Of a stretch of 64,000 nt of DNA, positions 53,041 through 64,000 are shown piece by piece (position 1 is the first letter of the stretch; the number at the start of each line of letters is the position of its first letter). The position numbers and the translations under genes are program-made. The stretch is taken from positions 28,323,932 through 28,387,931 of the forward strand of contig CM055907.1 of assembly GCA_029582155.1 (NCBI GenBank). Reading direction: 5' to 3'. Source of the stretch: Panopea generosa. Lineage: Eukaryota; Mollusca; Bivalvia; Adapedonta; Hiatellidae. A model generated the notes under the pieces. It searched no databases and was not told the DNA's origin. It saw nothing but the letters and a program-made list of their open reading frames with translations.

Positions 53041-55104
53041 TTAAAAAGAGAGACGAATCATTCAATATTTGAAAAGGAAAATAATACTTGGTATAAAGTT
53101 ATTAAGCAAACACCCAATGCAACTTTTTGTAAATTTATCTTAAAAACGGACACTATTCAACAAGGAACCCGTATCAGTCAATATATGACATAACAATACA
53201 TGTGGAAGCATTAGAAATCATTGTTTATTAATGGAAACAAGAATTTTAGAGCTTATTTTAAGGAGAAACCAGTTAAGTGTTAGTTTTCCCTATTTAAGTA
53301 ATAGTGAACTTGACCAATATCTTAAAAACCATCCCCAAGCGTCCACTTAATGTTTGGAACCGACTTCGTTGGTCAAGTGGTTAAGACTCAAACCATGATT
53401 AGTTTTTTATGCGGCCGGAGCCTAGCAGCTATTTCAATTGATGGATACCGACGCCCAGACAGGTTAGCTTTCGGGAAGTAAATGTGTACAAAATAAAGGT
53501 GTCTTATAAGCCCATTGTGGCTGGCCCTTTCGATAGGGATGACACTATAACTAACAAACATACTTAACTTACTTTACCATGACCCGAATTACCTCAAAAC
53601 CAAACAAGGTTTTCCGTTCGTGTTAATTATTCATGTACACAATTTCATTAAAGTATATTTAATATTAAAGAAACTCGTTACACATTCCACCAGGCAACAA
53701 TCCCGTATAAAATATAATAATAATAAGCAACTTTGTGAAAAGAATCGGGAGATGAATATATTGAGTTTTTGAGCGAATGTTGATAGATACAAAAATGGCC
53801 AATAAATATGTACACCAGGCTTCTGTTTCACGACATTTGACTTAACTACTTAGAATCTTAACTTAATTTTGATTGCTTATATATCTATGATAGAATCAAT
53901 ATCACTTTAATAAGGCCTAAAACATGTTTGTTTCCGATTTCATGTCTAAAAAAAAAGGGTAGGTAGGTATGTAGGTAGGTAGGTAGGTAGGTAGGTAGGT
54001 AGGTAGGTAGAATTTTTTTTTTAATCTTGATGTTATGTGTCAATGGTCCATCATATATTTTTAACATGTTTTGTATATTATCTATGTGCTTTGAATGAAA
54101 ATGAATGTATATTTAGATAAAAACAACCAAACAAAATTGTAATAAACATCTTATGCTTGTTATTTCTGCACTTAATAATAAACACCCATCCAGCCATCTT
54201 ATTGACTTTGTGTTCAATTGGTGCTGACAGACCCGATTCGGGAGATATCAGGTTCTGGGACAGACCAGGGTTTTCCCTGTGATTTTTCATGTGTGGGTTA
54301 AGGACCCCTACAATAATATTTTAAGGGTTCCAAACTATTAGGCATCATGCTGATCTGATAAGCTTTTTATTATTTTTTTTCATGGAGACAGCTGTTAGCT
54401 GTAAAATCAAAACCCAGATGGGCTCTTGTTTGCAATTTTTGGAATGAGTTTGGAGCCCTTGACTTTGTCTTTATTTTAAAAGAACTTGGAAAAAAATACA
54501 ATATATGTTAATGTATAAAAATGTGACCCTCTTTTAAAAGACCTTTAAAATCATCAAAAAAATCCCAAAACATTTTCATAACATACCTCATTTATTTACA
54601 TTTCCTTATATTGAAGCTCAATATCTGCAAGACTTCGTTTTGGTGGAAAAACATCACGATTTTGATGGAATTGTTGCAATAAAAGTGAATGTTTATCTCC
54701 AAATATTTTCTTTGGCTTTTCCTTTTGAAATTAGGATTTTTTTTACTTTGAAAGGGAAAATAAACGAATGAACGACATTGTTGTTGTTTTTCAGAAACGT
54801 GTCCCTGGCGCAAAGGAATTTAAAATACGAGTACTCGGTCGAAATTGTGCGTCAGAGACGCTAGTAATATGGAACATTTTCCAATCTGATCACTTCTGCC
54901 TTTATGCTACGCAAAAGACCTCTGACATGATAAGGCGCCATTTTGAAACTACTTTCAGTCAAATGATAAAATAAATTGGCGACCCCCTTATATACATGCA
55001 CGTTGAAAATATAAACGTTGGTTAATCAAGTTATTGCACTTGTTCTCTTATGTAGTTTCAGATGTATTTGGTAGTGGATACCAAGATATGAGCTTTAAAA
55101 GCAA
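53041..55104. other. Spacer, no gene recognised
   Basis: A TAGG-type microsatellite lies at 53957-54010. A tRNA-like GACTTCGTTGGTCAAGTGGT is near 53360 but has no B box. A 68-codon frame at 54768-54974 is not recognisable. Confidence 0.45.
53957..54010. repeat. TAGG microsatellite
   Basis: About 13 near-perfect GTAG/TAGG tetranucleotides with one GTAT interruption. Confidence 0.95.
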
Positions 55105-55280
55105 GTATCAATCCAGGAGTGGCGAGTTCAAATCCCTGCCCGGCCACTCTCCGTGATAATATGCGTTGCATCTCATTGCCATTCTTCTCTCACCGCTGAT
55201 ATAAGTTGATAAGTTATTAATTAATTGGGATGATTGCTCGAGTGGTGGTTAGCCATCCAGGATCTAGAGTGGTTAGATGG
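55105..55280 (+). repeat. tRNA-derived SINE, family 1 (5' part lost)
   Basis: B box GAGTTCAAATCCCTGCCCGG, then GCGTTGCATCTCATTGCC, GCTCGAGTGGTGGTTAGCC and GTGGTTAGATGGCATAA. The A box region is missing or replaced. Confidence 0.7.
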
Positions 55281-55282
55281 CA

Positions 55283-58200
55283 TAACAAGAGGCCCAAGAG
55301 TGCCTGAGGACGCTCTTGTGAGACTATAAATTAGTATTAAACAAATGGATAAGAAAATGGATTTTTTTCACTTTCGCATAATTTTCATATATAAAACTCA
55401 AAAGATCCATTACAAGGCTCTTATATATCCTAGCCCCTGGATTCGCAAAAGCTTCATAATTATATCAATTACATACAGACTGGCTGTTGAGAAAAACATT
55501 GATGAAAATTTCCAATTTTAACTATATTGACTCCCTGGTCCCTTACGGAAATTTAATCCCCTTTATTGAACAAAATCAAATTTATTATTACAAGACACTG
55601 ATTTAGATCTCAAATTGAACAACATATTTACACAAATGGAAGAGAAACTGAGAATGTTCCAGTTTCCCATAGTATTACTATGTCAAAGTCCCCTTACAGG
55701 GCACTGTGCCCCTTGATTTGTACAAACTTAGAACTCTTAATAATAGGGATAATCTATATCAAATATGAACAAATTGGATTGATTAGTTGGTGAGAACAAG
55801 ATATTTTCCATTATAACCCTTTTGTGGCCCCATCTGGCCCCTTGTAGAAATTCAATCCTGCTAATTGAACTAAATCTTATTTGCTATGTCTTGTAGATAC
55901 TTCAGACCTCAAACTGAAAAACAGTACTGCACAAAAGGATAAAAAATAAAATTTTCCGTTTTCCCATAGTATTTGTATATAAAACTTAAAAGTCCCCTTA
56001 CAGGGGCCCTTTGATTTGTACGAACTTCAACCCCTACTCATAGGGATATCTTATATCAAATAAGAACATATTTGACTGATTGGTTGTTGAGTGGAAGATT
56101 TTTGAAAATGTTCAATTTTAACCATTTTGTGACCCCACCTGTACTCTTTTGAAAACTCAATCCTTCTTATTGAATACACTTATATGTTATGACTAGAAGA
56201 TGATTCAGGACTCAAATTAAAAAATTAATCATAAATTGATGGAAAAAATAGAATTTTCTGTTTTCTTATAATATTCCTATGTAGAAGTGAAAGCCTTTAT
56301 ATGGCCCCTTTATGTGTACAAACTTTAAACCCCTATTCATAAAGATAATCTGTATCAAATTTGACTGACCGGCTGATTTTTTAAATTTTTCTATTAACCC
56401 TTTGGTGACCCACCCTGACTGACCCCCTGTGAAAGGTCAATTCATCTTTTTAAACCAAATCTTTTTTTCTGAGATGCTTCATAACTCAAATTGAATAATA
56501 ATTTTGCCAAAATGGATGAAAAAAAAAAGAGAATTTTCTGTTTTCCCAAAATATCCCTGTTAAATTCTAAGTCCCCTTACAGAGACCCTTATAAATATTA
56601 GCCCCTTACTTATTACCTTCATTCAAGCCCCTATACATAGGAATAACTTATGCCAATCTTGAACAAATTTGACCAGTTAAGAAAACGTTATTTTGATGTT
56701 CCCAATGTTTACCCTTTCTGGGACTCCCTCCTGACCCTTAACAGTGGAACCCAGTCATTTTTATAAATCTGAACCTCTTTGACCAACAATGCTTCTATGA
56801 AAATGTAGGCAAAATCAGGCAATATATATACCAAAGTTTATTATAAGGACATGTCTCCTAATTGAACGCTCGGGACGAGGTCATTTTTAACCCCAGGGAC
56901 GCCATTTGTACAAATCTAATAGAACTAAGTTGGTTATCATTACTACATAAATATTTTCAAAATCTGTTGAGCAGTTCATGAACAGATTTTTTTTACTATT
57001 TTTGGTAATGGTGGCCATCTTGAATTTCAGATTGAAAAAAGAAAATCCTTCTGAATAGTCTCCTGTGCAATAACATCCTTGTGAAGCTTGCTTTTTACTG
57101 GCCTAATGGTTTCAGAGAAAATGCTGCCAACAGACAATGGAAAACGCGCCATTGTATAAGCCTTTTTGGCTGTAGGCCAGTGGAGCTAAGAATAACGCTT
57201 AAATAAAAGTAATTGTAATGGAATTTTCGTAAAAAAGAAGTCAATTCTTCCTCAAATCAAAATGAAGTGATAATGAAGTTGGCCTATCGACTTTTCTTTA
57301 TGGAAATTAAAACACATGAAACTTTGTTAATATATGGGTAATTTGAAAATGAACCGGTAAAATTAGGTGTCTGACCAACCATAACCCATTTGGGGTGGTT
57401 TGAAAAAGAAATTGATTTTGCCTTAATCTTCACCGAAGCATTGTTGGGTTGAAGCTATTCAGATCTGTTTATTTGTTTTCCCATTGTATTCCTGGGTCAA
57501 TACTGGGCATCAAAAGACCTTAGCCCCCTAATTTGACCAAACTTGATTTAGTACTGGTTCTACCCAGGTAAAGGGATTCTGTTAATAAACTCTTGAACTT
57601 TGTTTGCAATTGAGCAAACAAAAATAAGTATTAACTTAAGAAATCAGTCCTTAATATTATGATTAAACAATGTTTCAGATACCAATAAATGTTTTTTGAC
57701 AAATCAACATGGCTTAAACAAACTTGGTAGAGGGTCACCAAAGGACCATTTTTGTGAAATTATTTTAAAATCGAGCAAGTAGTTTCTGACAAGAAGATTT
57801 TTTAAGTTTTTACTATAGCTTATATAGTAAACGAACCCAACCCCCTGGCTGCCATGTTTTTAGACGAATCAAAATGGCTTGAACAAACTTGGTAGAGGGT
57901 CACACAGGGAACATTTCTGTGAAATTATTTTAAAATCGAGCCAGTAGTTTCTGACAAGAATTTTTTTTTTAAGTTTTTACTATAGCTCATATTATTAACT
58001 AACCCCACCCCCTGGCCGCCATGTTTTTTGACAAATCAACATGGCTTGAACAAACTTGGTAGAGGGTCACACAGGGAACATTTCTGTGAAATTATTTTAA
58101 AATCGAGCCAGTAGTTTCTGACAAGAATTTTTTTTTTAAGTTTTTACTATAGCTCATATTATTAACTAACCCCACCCCCTGGCCGCCATGTTTTTTGACA

Positions 58201-59172
58201 AATCAACATGGCTTGAACAAACTTGGGAGAGGGTCACCCAAGGAACATTTCCATGAAATTATTTTAAAATTGATCCAGTAGTTTTTGACAAGAAGATTTT
58301 TTACGTTTTTACTATAGCTCATATTATAAACTAACCCCACCCCCTGGCTGCCATGTTTTTTGACAAATCAAGATAGCTTGAACAAACTTGGGAGAGAGTC
58401 ACCCAAGGAAAATTTCTGTGAAATTATTTTAAAATTGAGCCAGTAGTTTTTGACAAGAAGATTTTTTTTAAGTTTTTACTATAGCTCATATTGTAAACTA
58501 ACCCCACCCCCTGGCCGCCATGTTTTTTGACGAATCAAGATGGACTGAACAAACTTGGGAGAGGGTCACCCAAGGAACATTTCTGTGAAATTACTTTTAA
58601 TATCAAGCCAGTAATTGTGAAGAAAAAAAATAAGTATTAACTTAAGAAATCAGTCCTTAATATTATGATTAAACAATGTTTCAGATATCAAGAAATGTTT
58701 TTTGACAAATCAAAAATTTGTCACCAAAGGACCTTTTCTGTGAAATTATTTTAAAATTGAGCTAGTAGTTTCTGACAAGAAGATTTTTTAAGTTTTTACT
58801 ATAGCTTATATAGCTTATATAGTAAACTAACACAAATCAAGATGGCTTAAACAAACTTGGTAGAGGGTCACCCAAGGAATATTTCTGTGAAATTACTTTA
58901 ATATCGAGCCAGTAGTTTCTGACAAGTAGATTTTTTAAGTTTTTACTAATTAAACTTGCCCCTTCCCCTGGCGGCCATGTTTTTTGACGAATAAAGATGG
59001 CTAGAACAAACTTGGCAGAGGGTCACCCAAGGAACATTTTTGTAAAGTTATATCAAAATTGGCTCAGTGGTTTCAGATGAGAAGTTGTTAGAAGCTAAAA
59101 GTTAAGGACGGATGACAGACACAAGGCGATCACAAAAGCTCACCAGTGAGCCTTCAGCTCAGGTGTGCTTAA
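55283..59172. mobile_element. ~3.9-kb mollusc-type element with two internal tandem blocks
   Basis: Starts AACAAGAGGCCCAAGAGTGC, then GACGCTCTTGTGAGAC, and ends GATCACAAAAGCTCACCAGT, then GAGCCTTCAGCTCAGGTG. Ends of this kind are common in mollusc genomes. Block 1 (about 55370-56800) has about five ~290-bp units with CCCCTTACAGGG, TTGTACAAACTT and GGGATAATCTATATCAAA. Block 2 (about 57640-59040) has seven to eight units of 160-170 bp. No transposase or other protein is recognised, so it is non-autonomous or decayed. Confidence 0.65.
57640..59040. repeat. ~165-bp tandem repeat, 7-8 copies
   Basis: Units share ATGGCTTGAACAAACTTGG, AGAGGGTCACCCAAGGAAC, TTTCTGTGAAATTATTTTAA, GTAGTTTCTGACAAG, TTTTTACTATAGCTCATATT and CCCCCTGGCCGCCATG. 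Starts are near 57709, 57873, 58041, 58208, 58373 and 58538. Two central units (57980-58200) are almost identical, which shows recent exchange. Confidence 0.88.
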
Positions 59173-59752
59173 AACAGAAGCATAATGACCTGGTTCAAGT
59201 TTCACTTGACCCCTCAACTTGAGATTTTCCTAAAATTGTTTTTATTTGTGCTACAACTTGATTAATTTTGAATTAATCATTTTGCAGGTTATCTTTATCA
59301 ATAAGTAAAAGTTTGTCACAACTTCAAATTTATGTGGTATTTTATTTAGTAGTCTGATCAAATAATCATTTAGAGAAATAATTATTTAGTTTAGTGAAAA
59401 ATCAGCTAAGGTGTTCAGTGAAACTGAACAAAGAACATGCAATTTGAAAATTAGATATCTTTGTAAGCGTTTCATATGTGTTACATATTCAAGATATAAA
59501 TCAAATTAAAACACAAGAACAGTTGTTTTTCTGAAAATAAAATTTATATTGCACTTTAATATTATCATAAAATCGAAATAACGAATTCATTATAATACTG
59601 CAACAATTTCTTTGGTTAAATCTAACAATTAAATGATGGTTGGTCTTAATTGCGTATTTTTGTCTTCAGTTGTAATTTTTACTTTAATTCTCATTTCCTA
59701 AAAAAACAGTTAAAAATTGATTGTCATTTTCTAAATTTCATTTCATTTTTAT
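59173..59752. other. 3' flank of gene 3
   Basis: AT-rich, no gene. On the minus strand AATAAA overlaps the tubulin stop (59753-59748), and another AATAAA at 59346-59341 is a more plausible poly(A) signal. Confidence 0.45.
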
Positions 59753-62175
<2,423 letters not shown>

Positions 62176-64000
62176 ATGGCTTCTTACAGTGAACGAGATA
62201 TCAGTTTGATTCCAGATTTAACATTTTCGTTTGTTGAGAATTATATAAAAAGCAATAAATCATCATCTGGAGAGAAGTCAATAAACAAAGGTTTTAAGTA
62301 TTTCAGTGAAGGATACATTCATGAGTTACGAGGTAAGTGTTTTTACATTTAACATCTTCTAACATTCTGTTTTATAAACTGACCTATGAGTTCATCCCTA
62401 TCTCATGTATATATATAAATCTTTCAGTATGTATCTTTAGAGTATTGTTTATTTATCTTGCTCATGGTGGTTTTATTTCTCCAAAAGTATAGTCAACACT
62501 GGGTCAGTAAGTTAATTAATTTGGCATTAATGGAATGTGTATTCTAGTGCGGAATCGGGTTACTCTTAATTATGTGTTATTTGGATACCATAGTATTTGA
62601 AATAAATGAACTTTTTTTTTACAGTTAAATCTATACCAGAAGGGTGTGTTGTATCTGGAAAATGCCACAAGTCACAGAAAAAAAATGAAAGTCCACATCA
62701 GTTTAAAGTAATTTTATTTTATTTTTAAGCATGCTGCATGTGCACTCACTATATATATATATAAATATATACATAATGAAACACAGTACACAAAAATTAT
62801 GCACAGTAATTTTACTACTTTTTTCTAATTATTTTATACATTTTATATATTTCAGGCAGTGTTATCATCAGTAAATGGGGAAACAAGTGTCAAAACAGCA
62901 AACTGTACCTGTCCTATAGGTTTGTCAGGGGCTTGTGGTCATGTAACGGGAATGCTTTACCAACTTGCTAAATATAAATGTCTTGGTCAAAAAGCCCTAC
63001 CAGAAGATATTGCAAGCACTTCCCTCCCACAAACTTGGCATGCACCAAGAGGTTTGAAAATAGCAGGGAAATCAGTGCAGGATATTGAGGTTAGCGGGTA
63101 CTCAAAGACTGACATGACTGAAGGTACTAGTATGCCAAAAGCAGTAAAATCAACATTATATAACCCAGTGAAGGTAGACCCAATAGACTGGCATGCAAAC
63201 CACGACTCCCTGGCAGAAGCTTATCCTGACGTCCTGGTTCTGTCAGCCATAAAAGATGAACCAACTATGACATCATCAAAATTTGGACCTGTGCCTTATG
63301 GATCAGTATTGAGCTACCAACAAAAGCTAGATTCTGATTTCATAATGAACATTTATGACGGGATAGGTTTCCCTGATTTACCAGTAAAAAATGTCATGGA
63401 CAACTCTTTGAATGTTGTGCCAAACATGGAACAATCTGTCAAAATTGAAGGTATAAAAATAAGCTTTGTTGATACCCAACGATTTGAAAAGCAGACAAGG
63501 CTGCAAAGTCAGAGTCCATTATGGTACAAAGTACGTAAACATAGAGTAACTGCTTCAAATGTTGGAGACATTTTCAAAAGGAGAAAAAATGAAGAAACAC
63601 TTGTCAGCAGACTAAAAAGCACAAGACACGTCACTACAGCTGCGATGAGGCAGGGTATAGCTTCAGAGCCAATGGCTGCTAAACATTATGCTGATGTTAA
63701 CAATAATGAAATGAATCTGTATCCATGTGGTGTTATTGTTAGCCCTGTTTCACCATGGATAGCAGCAAGCCCTGACCGTAAAGTATATAACCCACATAGA
63801 TATCCAACATTTGGTTTGTTGGAAATAAAGTGTCCACAAGTCACAAGTGTGTTACAATGCACTTATTTGTTTAAAGATGACACTGGTACATTAAAGTTAA
63901 AACGAAATCACAACTACTACTACCAAATGTTGACCCAATTAGCAGTGACAGGTCTTGAATGGTGTGATTTCTTTGTCTGGTGTACCAATGACCATCACCA
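62176..64000 (+). CDS. SWIM zinc-finger / YqaJ-type nuclease protein, 5' part
   Basis: The start is ATG in a strong context (ATAACCATGGCT). Exons inferred: 62176-62332, 62625-62707 and 62856 onward, open to the window end (about 461 residues so far; introns GT-AG with frame kept). The N-terminal part is MASYSERDISLIPDLTF. A SWIM-type zinc finger CxCx(7)CxH reads CTCPIGLSGACGH, about residues 98-110. Further on, WYKVRKHRVTASNVGDIFK, MRQGIASEPMAAKHY, PWIAASPD, LLEIKCP and YYYQMLTQLAVTG fit the YqaJ/lambda-exonuclease branch of PD-(D/E)xK nucleases, with the acid of SPD and the ExK of LEIKCP as likely catalytic residues. Such SWIM+YqaJ proteins form large families in molluscs and cnidarians; their function and substrate are not known to me. 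No break is seen. It runs against gene 3 and may be nested in its intron 1, or may belong to a mobile element. Confidence 0.85.
62745..62770. repeat. AT microsatellite in intron 2 of the YqaJ/SWIM gene
   Basis: A short run of TATATATATATA with an interruption, followed by ATATATACATA. Confidence 0.8.

Noticed and set aside
54768-54974. 68-codon frame after an acceptor-like TTGTTGTTTTTCAG
   Set aside because: No recognisable peptide, no partner exon; likely chance.

Overview
The window looks like nuclear DNA of a mollusc, most likely a bivalve. It is AT-rich and has spliced genes with long introns. It carries several tRNA-derived SINE families and dispersed elements that open with ACAAGAGCTGCC- or ACAAGAGGCCC-type ends, which are typical of mollusc genomes. 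About a quarter of it is satellite DNA. The species is not claimed.

Layout. 1.8-19.8 kb is a satellite field of six tandem families in a row: a 39-bp family with a 735-bp higher-order duplication and a homogenised 71-bp sub-array (1.85-10.5 kb); a 40-bp family (11.02-11.46 kb); a 99-bp family that contains the 40-bp unit (11.54-15.04 kb); a 54-bp minisatellite that grew inside a SINE (15.59-16.24 kb); a second, unrelated 99-bp family (17.5-18.0 kb); and a ~63-bp family (18.06-19.79 kb). 20.5-26.6 kb is a complete four-exon beta-tubulin gene on the + strand (gene 1). 26.6-35.6 kb is spacer with SINEs and a palindromic element. 35.66-46.81 kb is a second complete beta-tubulin gene on the - strand (gene 2), whose introns are full of mobile DNA: a SINE with perfect target duplications, a Tc1 relic and a 1-kb polypurine tract. 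48.4-49.7 kb is a 63-bp satellite. 52-59 kb holds more mollusc-type elements, one of about 3.9 kb with two internal tandem blocks. 59.75-61.28 kb is a third beta-tubulin gene on the - strand (gene 3); it has lost intron 2 exactly and its first exon is not in the window. 62.18 kb to the end is a + strand gene with a SWIM zinc finger and a YqaJ-type nuclease domain. It lies where intron 1 of gene 3 would be expected.

The three tubulins share intron positions (after codon 19, inside codon 56, after codon 174) and length (445 residues for genes 1 and 2), so they are local duplicates of one gene. They differ at a few residues (63, 84, 167, 316, 330, 365) and in the acidic tail of gene 2. All carry the core tubulin motifs and would supply beta-subunits for microtubules. 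No retrovirus, LTR element, Polinton, CRISPR array or functional tRNA gene was recognised.
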